DNA of 60,194 bases. Source: Pseudomonadota bacterium (GTDB lineage Bacteria > Pseudomonadota > Alphaproteobacteria > Acetobacterales > Acetobacteraceae). The stretch is from the NCBI GenBank assembly GCA_021851785.1, contig JAJZBV010000018.1, forward strand, positions 1 to 60,194. The letters run 5' to 3'. Shown here in pieces: positions 33,805 through 43,532 of the stretch (position 1 is the stretch's first letter; the number at the start of each line of letters is the position of its first letter). A model generated the notes under the pieces. That model was not told where the DNA came from. It made no database searches and saw only the letters and a program-made list of their open reading frames with translations. A program made the translations under genes and the position numbers.

Positions 33805-35151
33805 ATGGAAAAATTGCTCGATCTCGCCGCCGGCCTCGCCGCCGGCAAACTCACCGCCCGCGCCCTCGTCGAACGCTCGCTTACGCGCATCGAAGACCAA
33901 GCCGGCGAAGGGTCGCGCGCTTTCGTGAAACTCCATGCCGAGGCCGCGCGCGCCAGCGCCGATGCCTGTGACCGGCTGCGCGCGGCGGGCCGCGCGCCCT
34001 CGGCGTTCGCCGGCATTCCGATCGCCCTCAAGGATCTGTTCGATATCGCCGGCGAGCCGACCCCGGCGGGGTCGCGCGTGCTGCGCGAGGCGCCGCCGGC
34101 CGCGGCCCACGCCGGCATCGTCACGCGCCTGCTCGCCGCCGGGTTCATTCCGCTCGGTCGCGCCAACATGACCGAGTTCGCCTATTCCGGCCTCGGCCTC
34201 AACCCGCATTACGGCACGCCGCGCAGCCCCTGGCAGCGCGAAATCGGCCGCGTCCCGGGCGGCAGTTCGTCGGGCTCGGCGGTCGCGGTCGCGGATGGCA
34301 TGGTGGCCGCCGCGATCGGCACCGATACCGGCGGCTCCTGCCGCATCCCGGCGGCGTTCTGCGGCATCACCGGCTACAAGCCGACGGCGCGGCGGATCCC
34401 GCGCGATGGCGTGCTGCCGCTGTCGCAAACCCTCGATTCGGTCGGGCCGCTGGCGCCGAGCGTCGCCTGCTGCGCCATTCTCGATGCCGTCATGGCGGGA
34501 GCGGTCACGGCCGAGGCGCCGCCGCCGCTCCCGGTCAGCGGGCTCCGCCTCGCGATTCCGGAGGGGCATGCGCTGGAGGGGCTCGATCCGGCCATCGCCG
34601 CCGCGTTCGAACGTGCTTGCACGATTTTGCGCAACGCCGGGGCGCGGATCGAGGCGCGCGTTTTCGCCCCGCTCGAGGAAATTCCGGCGGCGAACCGCCT
34701 GGGTGGGTTCAGCGCCCCGGAAGCCTATGCCTGGCATCGCCGGCTTCTCGCCGAGGGCGCCGCCCTCTATGACCCCCGGGTTGCCGCCCGCATCGCGCGT
34801 GGCGCCGAGCCGCGCGCCGCCGATTACGTCGATCTCCTGGCGGCGCGGGCGCGCATCATCGCGGCGATGGACGCGCAAACCGCGGCGTTCGATGCCCTGA
34901 TCCTGCCGACGGTGCCGATCGTTGCACCGCGTATCGCCGATCTCGCCGACGAGGCCGCCTATCAGCGCATCAATTTGCAGACGCTGCGCAACACCTCGCT
35001 GGTCAATTTCCTCGATCGCTGCGCCATCAGCCTGCCTTGCCATCGCCCCGGCGAGGCCCCGGCGGGGCTGATGCTGGTCGGCGAGACGATGGCCGATGCC
35101 CGGCTGTTCGCGCTTGCCGCCGGCGTGGAAGCGGCGCTTGGCGGCGACTGA
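33805..35151 (+). CDS. Amidase signature-family amidohydrolase
   Basis: The 448-residue enzyme has the Ser-cisSer-Lys triad of the family: Lys76 in GIPIALKDLFD, the PGGSSSGSAVAVADG loop (cis-Ser within 154-156), and the nucleophile Ser178 in GTDTGGSCRIPA. It hydrolyses a small amide; AtzE, allophanate hydrolase and maleamate-type relatives are all possible. The N-terminus is complete and the length is normal. It is divergent from the enamidase-like gene, and its 3' end overlaps the MFS gene by up to 56 nt. The grouping suggests uptake and breakdown of an N-containing compound. Confidence 0.87.
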   Translation: MEKLLDLAAGLAAGKLTARALVERSLTRIEDQAGEGSRAFVKLHAEAARASADACDRLRAAGRAPSAFAGIPIALKDLFDIAGEPTPAGSRVLREAPPAAAHAGIVTRLLAAGFIPLGRANMTEFAYSGLGLNPHYGTPRSPWQREIGRVPGGSSSGSAVAVADGMVAAAIGTDTGGSCRIPAAFCGITGYKPTARRIPRDGVLPLSQTLDSVGPLAPSVACCAILDAVMAGAVTAEAPPPLPVSGLRLAIPEGHALEGLDPAIAAAFERACTILRNAGARIEARVFAPLEEIPAANRLGGFSAPEAYAWHRRLLAEGAALYDPRVAARIARGAEPRAADYVDLLAARARIIAAMDAQTAAFDALILPTVPIVAPRIADLADEAAYQRINLQTLRNTSLVNFLDRCAISLPCHRPGEAPAGLMLVGETMADARLFALAAGVEAALGGD

Positions 35152-36346
35152 GCCCGCGCGGCGCCGCACCGGGCAGGTCATTTTCGCGCTCGGCACCACC
35201 CAGACCCTGGCCTGGGCGTCGAGCTATTATCTGCCGGCGATCCTCGCCGAGCCGATGGCGCAAGGAACCGGGACCACCCCGACGATGGTGTTCGCCGCCG
35301 TCTCCGCTTCGCTCCTGATCGCGGCGATGAGCGGGCCGGCGATCGGGCGGGCGATCGACGCGCGGGGTGGCCGGGGGGTTTTGGTCGCCTCCAATCTGGT
35401 GTTCATCGCCGGGCTTGGCGCGCTGGCTTTGGCGCGTGGGCCGGTGGCGCTGTTCGCCGCCTGGGCGGTGCTCGGGGTCGGGATGTCGCTCGGCCTCTAT
35501 GATTCGGCGTTCGCGACGCTCGCCGGGCTCTATGGCAATGCCGCGCGCGGGCCGATCACCGGGATTACGCTGTTCGCCGGCTTCGCCTCCACCATCGGCT
35601 GGCCGCTCAGCGCCGTGCTCGCCGCGCATTTCGGCTGGCGCGGCGCCTGTCTCGCCTGGGCCGGGCTGCATACCGTGCTCGGCCTTCCGCTCAACATCTT
35701 TCTGGTGCCGCGCGCGCCGCCGCCGGCCCCCAGGCCCGAGGATGGCGAGCCGCGCGATCAGCGCCGCGAGATGGTGCTGCTGGCCTATGTTTTCGCCAGC
35801 GCCTGGTTCGTCACCGGCGCGATGGCGACGCATCTGCCGCAGGTTTTGCAGATGGCGGGGGCAGGCCGGGCGGCGGCGATCGGTGCCGCGGCGCTGGTCG
35901 GCCCGGCGCAGGTGATGACGCGGATCGTCGAATTCCTGTTTCTCCGCCGCACCCATCCGCTGATCCCGGCCCGCATCGCGACCGCCTTGCACCCGCTGGG
36001 CGTTGCGCTGCTGGCGCTGTGGGGGGCGCCGCTCGCGATCGCGTTCTCGCTGCTCTATGGCGCCGGTAACGGTATTCTCACCATCGCGCGCGGCACCTTG
36101 CCGCTGGCGATTTTCGGCCCGCACGGCTATGGCGCGCGCACCGGCTGGCTCGGCGCCCCGGCGCGCGCGGCGCAGGCGCTGGCGCCCTTGCTGTTCGGCC
36201 TGATCCTCGACCGGCTCGGGCTCTACGCGCTTCTCGTCTCCGCCGGGCTGTGCCTCTCCGCGTTGGCCGCGCTCTTCATGCTGCGCCCGGCCGCGCCGCG
36301 AGATGGAACGGCGGTGCCCGGTCGGGCTGCGTCGTCACCACGCTGA
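35096..36346 (+). CDS. MFS transporter
   Basis: A 12-helix carrier of up to 416 residues. The first membrane helix begins around QVIFALGTTQTLAWASSYYL. The loop 2/3 motif appears as GPAIGRAIDARGGRGVLVASN. The second half shows MATHLPQVLQMAG and LLYGAGNGILTIARGTLPLAIFG, a pattern common in MFS carriers next to catabolic enzymes. The start is uncertain: ATG at 35096 overlaps the amidase by 56 nt, and a TTG at 35138 is also possible. The 3' end overlaps the P450 gene on the other strand by 71 nt (36276-36346). It probably imports the amidase substrate or exports a product. Confidence 0.82.
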   Translation: MPGCSRLPPAWKRRLAATEPARRRTGQVIFALGTTQTLAWASSYYLPAILAEPMAQGTGTTPTMVFAAVSASLLIAAMSGPAIGRAIDARGGRGVLVASNLVFIAGLGALALARGPVALFAAWAVLGVGMSLGLYDSAFATLAGLYGNAARGPITGITLFAGFASTIGWPLSAVLAAHFGWRGACLAWAGLHTVLGLPLNIFLVPRAPPPAPRPEDGEPRDQRREMVLLAYVFASAWFVTGAMATHLPQVLQMAGAGRAAAIGAAALVGPAQVMTRIVEFLFLRRTHPLIPARIATALHPLGVALLALWGAPLAIAFSLLYGAGNGILTIARGTLPLAIFGPHGYGARTGWLGAPARAAQALAPLLFGLILDRLGLYALLVSAGLCLSALAALFMLRPAAPRDGTAVPGRAASSPR

Positions 36347-37649
36347 CCGGCATCACCGGCGCCTCGTCGCCACGGGTGATCACGAAGCGCCGCACCAGGG
36401 TCGCCAGCACCAGGGTCGCCTCGGCGAGCGCGAACTGAGCGCCGACGCAAACCCGGGGGCCGGCGCCGAAGGGGAGATAGGCGAAGCGCGGCACCGGCGC
36501 TGCCCCGGGGAGGAAGCGGCCGGGATCGAAATGCCCCGGCGCCGTCCAGAGCTTGCGATGGCGGTGCAGCACCCAGGGCGCGATGAACACCAGCGCCCCG
36601 CGCGGGAAGGTGATGGCGCCGCAGCGCGTCTCGGCGATCGCCTCGCGCACGATCACCGCCGCCGGGGGATAGAGCCGGAGCGCCTCGCTGACCACGGCGC
36701 GGGTGTAGGAAAGCCGCTCCAGCGCCGCCGGCGCGCCGTCCGGTCCGAGATCGAGGCCGTCCGCCTCGGCGGCGATGCGCGCCTGCACCTCCGGCGCGGC
36801 GGCGAGGAGGAGCGCTGACCAAAACAGGGTAAGGGCGGTGGTTTCGTGCCCGGCGATGATCATCGTCGCCACTTCGTCACGGAGCTGGCGGGCGCCCTCC
36901 GGCCCATCCCCGGCGCAGGCGGTGCGCAAAAGGTCGAAGAGATCGGCGCCGTCGCCGGTTTTACCGTCCGTCGCCTCGCGCGCGGCGATGATGCGGCTGA
37001 TCAGGCCCATCCAGCGGCGCTGGAACCACCAGCGGCGGAAATCGCGCGGGCTGGGGATGCCGATCGGCAGCACCAGGTCGAAAAAATCCGGTCGTGAGAT
37101 GTTTCGCGACGCCGCGGTGAACATTTGCCGCATCTCGACGCCGAACACCTCCATCGCCACCGAGAACATCGAGCGGCCGGCGATGTCGAGGGCGAGGCCC
37201 TGCATCGCCGCCAGCAGATCGACCGGCGTCGCGGCCGCGGCCGCGGTGTCGAGCGCCGGCAGGGCGGCCGAGATCGCCCGCGCCGCCTCGGCCATTAAAG
37301 GCGGCAACGCGCGCGGCGCCAGGGTGGGGGCAATCACCCGCCGCTGGCGCCGCCAGAGTTCGCCCTCGCTGAGCAAAAGCCCGCGCCCGACGAAGGGGCG
37401 GAGCAGCCGGATGGAAGGCGCGGTGCGACGGAAATTGCCGGCCTCGCGAATGAGCACGTGCTGGATGGCATCGGGCGCGTTGAGCAGGAGGCGCGGCTTG
37501 CCGAGGAAGCTCTGCTGCTCGATGTCTTGCGCATAGGCGGCGTCGGTCCAGAGCTGGAGCGGGTTATCGCGGGCGGCACGAAGCACGCCGCGCCAGGAGA
37601 GCGACCGCTTGGGCGCCGCCGGCACCGCGAGAGACAATGGCTCAGACAT
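36276..37649 (-). CDS. Cytochrome P450
   Basis: The 457-residue soluble P450 has the heme-binding loop FAYLPFGAGPRVCVGAQFAL with the thiolate Cys401. The I-helix oxygen-activation motif is AGHETTALTL, the ExxR of helix K is EALRLYPPA, and the FDPGRFLPG PERF-like region precedes the heme loop. It lacks an N-terminal membrane anchor and a fused reductase, so it needs separate electron donors. It lies 91 nt downstream of the large multi-cofactor flavoprotein gene on the same strand, which makes that protein a conceivable but unproven partner. Sequence style (WRRQRRVIAPTLAP, helix C WxxxR) resembles bacterial CYP families that act on fatty acids or terpenoids. Confidence 0.93.
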   Translation of the reverse strand: MSEPLSLAVPAAPKRSLSWRGVLRAARDNPLQLWTDAAYAQDIEQQSFLGKPRLLLNAPDAIQHVLIREAGNFRRTAPSIRLLRPFVGRGLLLSEGELWRRQRRVIAPTLAPRALPPLMAEAARAISAALPALDTAAAAATPVDLLAAMQGLALDIAGRSMFSVAMEVFGVEMRQMFTAASRNISRPDFFDLVLPIGIPSPRDFRRWWFQRRWMGLISRIIAAREATDGKTGDGADLFDLLRTACAGDGPEGARQLRDEVATMIIAGHETTALTLFWSALLLAAAPEVQARIAAEADGLDLGPDGAPAALERLSYTRAVVSEALRLYPPAAVIVREAIAETRCGAITFPRGALVFIAPWVLHRHRKLWTAPGHFDPGRFLPGAAPVPRFAYLPFGAGPRVCVGAQFALAEATLVLATLVRRFVITRGDEAPVMPVSVVTTQPDRAPPFHLAARPGAA

Positions 37650-37740
37650 CGGCCCCTCCTCGCCTTTTGCCGGGATGCTATCGCAACCGCTTGCCGCTGG
37701 ACAGTGCCACGGGCCCTGTCCTCACGGCGCTGCGGCCGGG

Positions 37741-40700
37741 TCAGCCCATGGCCGGGGACGGGGTGATCGACGCAGGCCGCAGCCGCAGCCGCCGCAGCGC
37801 GCGGTCGATCCATTGCGCGGTCAGTTTTTCCTGCAGGCTGTTCTGGCGCAAGCGCTCGGCCAGCGCCGGGAAATCCACCCGGTCCAGCCCCTGATCCTGA
37901 TTGAAGCAGGAGAAAACGACGCTTCGTTCGCCGCTCACCGGATCGATCTGCGGCTGCAGGCATTGCGCGCAGACTTCCTTCATCATGCATTGCATCGGCG
38001 AGTTGATCGAGCCGATGGCGCTGTGTCCGGGCTTGAGGAACGGCGCGAGCACGCCATGCCGCGCCGCGCCCACCGCCTGCATCATGCGGTCCGAGCCGAT
38101 GGCGACGAGATGCGCGCAATCGGCGAGCGGCACGTCCTGCGCCCCCAGCCGGCCTTCGCCATAGGCGGCCATGGCGGCGACGATAGTGCCGACGAAGCTC
38201 CGGTCCTGCGGCCGCGCCGGGGTGAAACCGGGCGCCTCGTCGCAGCACCAAACGATGACATCGGCGGCGCGCTCGATCTCCTCGACCTTGTAACGGTCGA
38301 TCATCTTCTTGTAGCCGGCGAAATAAAGGACGCGCGTGCCACGCGCGCGGAGCGCGGCGCCGATGCTGAACAGAACCGCGTTGCCGAGCCCGCCGCCGAT
38401 GAGGGCGACGGTGCTCGCTTCCGGCAAATCGGTCGGCGTTCCGGTCGGCCCCATCAGGACCACGTGCTCGCCCGGCGCAAGCATCGCGCAGAGATCGGAG
38501 CTGCCGCCCATCTCGAGCGCGATCACCGCGACTAGGCCGCGCGCCGGATCGGTCCACGCCCCGGTCATGGCGAGCCCTTCCATCGTCAGCAGGGTCGTGC
38601 CCAGGCCGGGTTCTTCGAGACGGGGGGCGAAGCGCTCGTAATTCTGCAAGCGGAAGAACTGGCCGGGGCGGAAGGCGCGCGCCGCCGCCGGGGCGTGCAG
38701 CACCACCTCGACGATGGTCGGCGTCAGGCGATTGACCGCATGCACCGTGACCGTGAGCGCCGCGCGGCTTTGCGCGATCACCGCCGCGCCGGCGCCGGGA
38801 GCGGCGGGCGGGCGCTCGGCGAGCACGCGCGAGACCAGCGGATAGCCGCGCCGGGCGCTCCCCATCGCTTTGACCACATTGCCGAAGAAGCTCGGATGGA
38901 GATCGCCGAAAAAGCTGATGAAGCGGCCATCCGGGGCGCGGTGCATCAGCATCTCGGCGCGCTCCGGCTTGGCGAGGCCGCGAATGGGCGAGACCGGCGC
39001 GCCATCGGCGCCGATCGCCTGGAAATAGCGGCCATCGAGGGCGATCCGCCGATCCTCGCGCGCCAGCACGGTATTGGGCTGCGTCCCGGCGGCGACCAGA
39101 ATGGCGCGCGCCGGCAAGACGATTTCCGCGCCATCGCCGCGCTTGGCCCGCAAGGCGGCGGCATGGCCATACTGATCGACCTCGACGGCGGCCGGGGTCA
39201 GCCCCTCGGCGAAACGCACCCCTTCTTCCAGCGCTTTCGCGACCTCCTCGTGGTTGAGGGTATAGGAGGGGGCGTCGATCAGCCGGCGACGATAGGCGAT
39301 GGTGGCACCCCCCCAGGCATCGAGCAGCGGCGCGAAACGCGGCGCCCGGCCGGAAGCCGCCGCCGCCGCGCGCTCGGCGCGGATGGCCGCCGCATGGGTG
39401 AGGAATTCGGCGGCGATTTCGCGCTCCTCCGCCGACCAGCCGGCCCGCACCGCGTCCGCGCCGCGCTCGGCAACCAGGGTTTCATGGCGGCGGGCGAATT
39501 TTTCCACCTGGCGGACGTAATAGGCGAGGCTTTCGGTCGCGGTGTCGATGGCGGTGAGGCCGCCGCCGATCACCACCACGGGCAGGCGGATTTGCAGATT
39601 GGCGATCGAGGAGAATTTCGCCGCGCCGGTGAGTTGTAGCGCCATCAGGAAATCGGAGGCCTGGCGCACCCCGCGCGCGAGCCCGTTGGGGACGTCGAGC
39701 ACGGTCGGCCGCCCCGCCCCCATGGCGAGCGCGATATGGTCGAACCCCATCGCCCAGGCATCGTCGATGGAAAGCGTCGCCCCGCCGCCGAACCGCACCC
39801 CGCCGAACATCGCGAACCCCGCCCGCCGCTCGAGCAAAAGCCGGATCAGCTTGAGATAGTTCTTGTTCCAGCGCACGGTGATGCCGTATTCGGCCACACC
39901 CCCGAACCCGGCCATCACCCGGTCGTCGAGATTTTCGAACAAGGTTTCGGCGTCGCGGACCGGCGCCTGGAGATCGACGCCGAGCGGCTCGATCTTGAGC
40001 CCGTCGATCGCGACCACGCTGTGGCCGTCATTGAGCAGATGATGGGCGAGCGTGAAGCCGGCCGGGCCGAGCCCGACCACCAGCACCGCCCGCCCGCTCT
40101 CCGGGCGCGGCAGCGGGCGGCGGATATCGAGCGGGTTCCAGCGGGTGAGAAGGGCGTAGATCTCGACCCCCCAGGGCAGCGCCAGGATATCGCGGAGAAT
40201 CGAGGTCTCGGCCTGGGGAATATCGACCGCGTCCTGTTTTTGATAGATGCACGCCTTCATGCAGTCATTGCAGATGCGATGCCCGGTCGCCGCCATCATC
40301 GGATTGTCGATGGCGATGATGGCAAACGCCCCGATCGCCGCCCCCTCGGCGCGGAGGGTGTGCATCTCGCTGATTTTTTCCTCAAGCGGGCAGCCGGCGA
40401 GGGTGACGCCGAAGGGGGATTTCTGGAATTCGCCGCTCTTGCGGTCGCGCAGGCCCTTCGCGCAGGAATCCTTGCCCTGGTTGTGGCACCAGATGCAGTA
40501 ATTCATCTGATCGAGCGCCTGCTGATCATTCATCCCGGGATCGGTGAGCGCGAACCCATCCCGCGCGCGCCAATCATGTTCGGGCAGGCGCAGCATGGTG
40601 ACGCCGTCGCGGATGATGGTCTCGATGGGCACCAGATGCTCGGGATCGGGCTTGCGCGGCACCTTAAACAGGGTGCCATCGCGATGCCGCGCCTGGCCCG

Positions 40701-41220
40701 CCGCGCTCAGCACCGCCCAGGCGGCATAGCGACGCGCGAGATCGAGCGCCTGCTCATCGCCCGTGGCCTCGAAACCGGCGATAGCGGTGGCGAAGGCGGA
40801 TTCGTTCAAAACGTCGCCGATTCGTTCCTCCAGCGCCACGCGCAACGCTTCGCCGTCGAAGCCGGCGGCATCGGGATACTGGCGGACGGCCTGGCGCTGC
40901 ACGAACAGCCGCTTGCAGGCATGGATCGGATCGAGATCATGGGTGCGGCGGGCCAGCGCCCCGGCTTCCGCGCCGATGCCGAACAGGCTTGCCACGAACC
41001 GGTCGAGATGGCGGCCGAGGGCGATGACGAGATCGCTCTCGTCCTTGGCCACGACCGTCTCCGGCGCGGCGCGGGCGGCGAGCAGGCTTGCGGCGAGCGC
41101 GGCGTCCTCGGCGCCGAGTTCGGCGAGGAACGCCTGATCGAGCCGGATCAGCCCATCCCGCGTCGCGAGCGCCGGAAAATCGAAGCCAAAGCCAAGCGTG
41201 GTCGTGGGGTGTGCCGGCAT
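37741..41220 (-). CDS. Single-chain Fe-S flavoprotein resembling an NfnB-NfnA fusion
   Basis: A 1159-residue protein in three parts. Residues 1-230 are an unassigned, mostly helical extension. Residues 240-790 resemble GltD/NfnB: cysteines 242, 245, 253 and 277, then 317, 320 and 324, are laid out for two [4Fe-4S] clusters; VVGLGPAGFT (381-390) is the FAD site and VVVIGGGLTAIDTATES (548-564) the second dinucleotide site. Residues 822-1110 resemble PyrK/NfnA: an FNR-like FAD/NAD module (FRPGQFFRLQNY, ALIGGGLGNAVLFSIG) followed by cysteines 1078, 1084, 1087 and 1105 for a [2Fe-2S] cluster. NfnAB splits electrons from NADPH to NAD+ and ferredoxin, so electron bifurcation is possible here but untested. 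It begins 3 nt after a marR gene and precedes the P450. No signal peptide is present. Confidence 0.8.
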   Translation of the reverse strand: MPAHPTTTLGFGFDFPALATRDGLIRLDQAFLAELGAEDAALAASLLAARAAPETVVAKDESDLVIALGRHLDRFVASLFGIGAEAGALARRTHDLDPIHACKRLFVQRQAVRQYPDAAGFDGEALRVALEERIGDVLNESAFATAIAGFEATGDEQALDLARRYAAWAVLSAAGQARHRDGTLFKVPRKPDPEHLVPIETIIRDGVTMLRLPEHDWRARDGFALTDPGMNDQQALDQMNYCIWCHNQGKDSCAKGLRDRKSGEFQKSPFGVTLAGCPLEEKISEMHTLRAEGAAIGAFAIIAIDNPMMAATGHRICNDCMKACIYQKQDAVDIPQAETSILRDILALPWGVEIYALLTRWNPLDIRRPLPRPESGRAVLVVGLGPAGFTLAHHLLNDGHSVVAIDGLKIEPLGVDLQAPVRDAETLFENLDDRVMAGFGGVAEYGITVRWNKNYLKLIRLLLERRAGFAMFGGVRFGGGATLSIDDAWAMGFDHIALAMGAGRPTVLDVPNGLARGVRQASDFLMALQLTGAAKFSSIANLQIRLPVVVIGGGLTAIDTATESLAYYVRQVEKFARRHETLVAERGADAVRAGWSAEEREIAAEFLTHAAAIRAERAAAAASGRAPRFAPLLDAWGGATIAYRRRLIDAPSYTLNHEEVAKALEEGVRFAEGLTPAAVEVDQYGHAAALRAKRGDGAEIVLPARAILVAAGTQPNTVLAREDRRIALDGRYFQAIGADGAPVSPIRGLAKPERAEMLMHRAPDGRFISFFGDLHPSFFGNVVKAMGSARRGYPLVSRVLAERPPAAPGAGAAVIAQSRAALTVTVHAVNRLTPTIVEVVLHAPAAARAFRPGQFFRLQNYERFAPRLEEPGLGTTLLTMEGLAMTGAWTDPARGLVAVIALEMGGSSDLCAMLAPGEHVVLMGPTGTPTDLPEASTVALIGGGLGNAVLFSIGAALRARGTRVLYFAGYKKMIDRYKVEEIERAADVIVWCCDEAPGFTPARPQDRSFVGTIVAAMAAYGEGRLGAQDVPLADCAHLVAIGSDRMMQAVGAARHGVLAPFLKPGHSAIGSINSPMQCMMKEVCAQCLQPQIDPVSGERSVVFSCFNQDQGLDRVDFPALAERLRQNSLQEKLTAQWIDRALRRLRLRPASITPSPAMG

Positions 41221-41223
41221 CGT

Positions 41224-41709
41224 TCAGATCAACTTCTTGAGGAGAGAGAGAAACAAAGGCCGTTCCGCGGGCGAAAGCGGCGCCAGGGTCGCGGTGGTGA
41301 TGGCGGTTGCGCATGCCACGGCTTGCCGCGCCAGTTCAAGCCCCGTGTCCGTTGCGCACAGCACATGGGTGCGGCGGTCGGCGGGGTCGAACTCGCGTCG
41401 AACCAGCCCGCGCGCAACCAGGCGCCGGACCACGCCCTGGATCGTCGCCGGGTCCATGGCGGCAAGGCGGCCGAGCCGATTTTGCGTCACCGTGCCGCAT
41501 TCGACGATCTTGATCAGGGCGGTGAACTGGGTCGGCGTCAGGTCGCGCCGGCCCATCATCTCCTGGAACAAAGCGGCATGGCGCTGATGGGCGCGGCGCA
41601 GCAGGAAACCCGCTTGCGCTTCCACCACGTAATCCCCGAACCCCGGCGTTTCATCCGAGGCGGGGGCTTGGTCAGAGGCGGGCGCGCGCGTGCCCGCTGC
41701 CCTCGTCAT
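41224..41709 (-). CDS. MarR-family transcriptional regulator
   Basis: The 161-residue protein has the winged-helix core LTPTQFTALIKIVECGTVTQ, NRLGRLAAMDPATIQGVVRRL (recognition helix) and VRREFDPADRRTHVLCATDTG (wing with the conserved DxRR). The N-terminus is an Ala/Pro/Ser-rich lead. Dimeric MarR proteins usually repress until they bind an aromatic acid or CoA thioester. The gene sits 3 nt upstream of the flavoprotein gene, and an imperfect 20-bp palindrome lies 63 nt upstream of its start, so autorepression of the marR-flavoprotein (and perhaps P450) transcript is likely. Confidence 0.9.
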   Translation of the reverse strand: MTRAAGTRAPASDQAPASDETPGFGDYVVEAQAGFLLRRAHQRHAALFQEMMGRRDLTPTQFTALIKIVECGTVTQNRLGRLAAMDPATIQGVVRRLVARGLVRREFDPADRRTHVLCATDTGLELARQAVACATAITTATLAPLSPAERPLFLSLLKKLI

Positions 41710-41771
41710 CGATGCCCACTCGCTTTCGCCCGCCCGCCCGCCCGGGCGTCAGGCGCGGGGCGGCGTCAGGG

Positions 41772-41791
41772 ATTGTTTGTGTGCAAATAAT
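41772..41791. promoter_or_regulatory. MarR-type operator palindrome
   Basis: ATTGTTTG and CAAATAAT flank a central TGTG, giving a 20-bp inverted repeat with one mismatch. Size, AT content and the TTTG/CAAA half-sites fit operators of MarR regulators of aromatic catabolism. It lies upstream of marR and just after the stop of the small gene ending at 41813. Confidence 0.6.
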
Positions 41792-41812
41792 TGATCCCGC
41801 GAGAAGGAGGCG

Positions 41813-41989
41813 TCAAGAGGCTTCACAGGGTTCGGGGAGGGGCAGGGGCGCGGTGTCGCGGGCGGCATTCTCATGCCCCTGATCGGGCGAATTGGCCGCG
41901 CGCGAGGTCTCGGCGGACGCTGATTTTTCCGTGTCGCCAGCGAGCAGTCCCTGGGCGAGGGCGATGCGACGAAAATGAACGCTGAGCAT
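41813..41989 (-). CDS. Small protein of unknown function (58 residues)
   Basis: The product starts MLSVHFRRIALAQGLLAG, with a short hydrophobic/basic N-terminus, then becomes acidic and polar (DTEKSASAETSRAANSPDQ) and ends PLPLPEPCEAS with a single cysteine. I do not recognise it. The case for a real gene is the strong AAAGGAGG ribosome site (41996-42003) ending 6 nt before the ATG at 41989, plus a TTGACA box about 72 nt upstream. It is on the same strand as marR, with 103 nt between them. It could be a small regulatory or membrane-associated peptide, or the lead gene of the marR transcript. Confidence 0.5.
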   Translation of the reverse strand: MLSVHFRRIALAQGLLAGDTEKSASAETSRAANSPDQGHENAARDTAPLPLPEPCEAS

Positions 41990-42037
41990 CCCGGTCCTCC
42001 TTTGCGCGTCGATCCCGCGCATTGAAGGCCAGAAAAA

Positions 42038-42066
42038 GTAACCAAACCGTCTCTGCCCCGTGTCAA
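42038..42066 (-). promoter_or_regulatory. Candidate promoter of the 58-residue gene
   Basis: On the minus strand a perfect TTGACA (42066-42061) is followed after 17 bases by GGTTAC (42043-42038), a poor -10. The -35 box overlaps a CAAATTTG palindrome, so a repressor could act here. Confidence 0.4.
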
Positions 42067-42091
42067 ATTTGTCATCTCTGGCAAATTTGCC
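42064..42091. promoter_or_regulatory. Twin CAAATTTG palindromes
   Basis: CAAATTTG occurs at 42064-42071 and 42082-42089, 18 nt apart; the second is extended to GGCAAATTTGCC (42080-42091). AT-rich palindromes are rare in this GC-rich sequence, and the 18-nt period puts both sites on similar faces of the helix. A dimeric regulator-binding site is likely. The binding protein is unknown. Confidence 0.45.
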
Positions 42092-42116
42092 GCCGCCGCC
42101 GCGTCGTCCGCTCCCT

Positions 42117-43475
<1,359 letters not shown>

Positions 43476-43496
43476 TCACAGGACAAAAGTTTTTTG

Positions 43497-43518
43497 GTTC
43501 TTTTTTCCCAAAAAGAAC
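43497..43518. terminator. AT-rich hairpin between the ABC operon and eno
   Basis: GTTCTTTTT (43497-43505) pairs perfectly with AAAAAGAAC (43510-43518) around TCCC. It is preceded by AAAAGTTTTTTG. It lies 15 nt after the stop of the minus-strand permease gene and could end that operon before eno. The composition is strikingly unlike the surrounding GC-rich DNA. From memory, similar elements recur between genes in Acetobacteraceae genomes; I cannot verify that here. Confidence 0.55.
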
Positions 43519-43532
43519 AACCCTTCCTCCCT

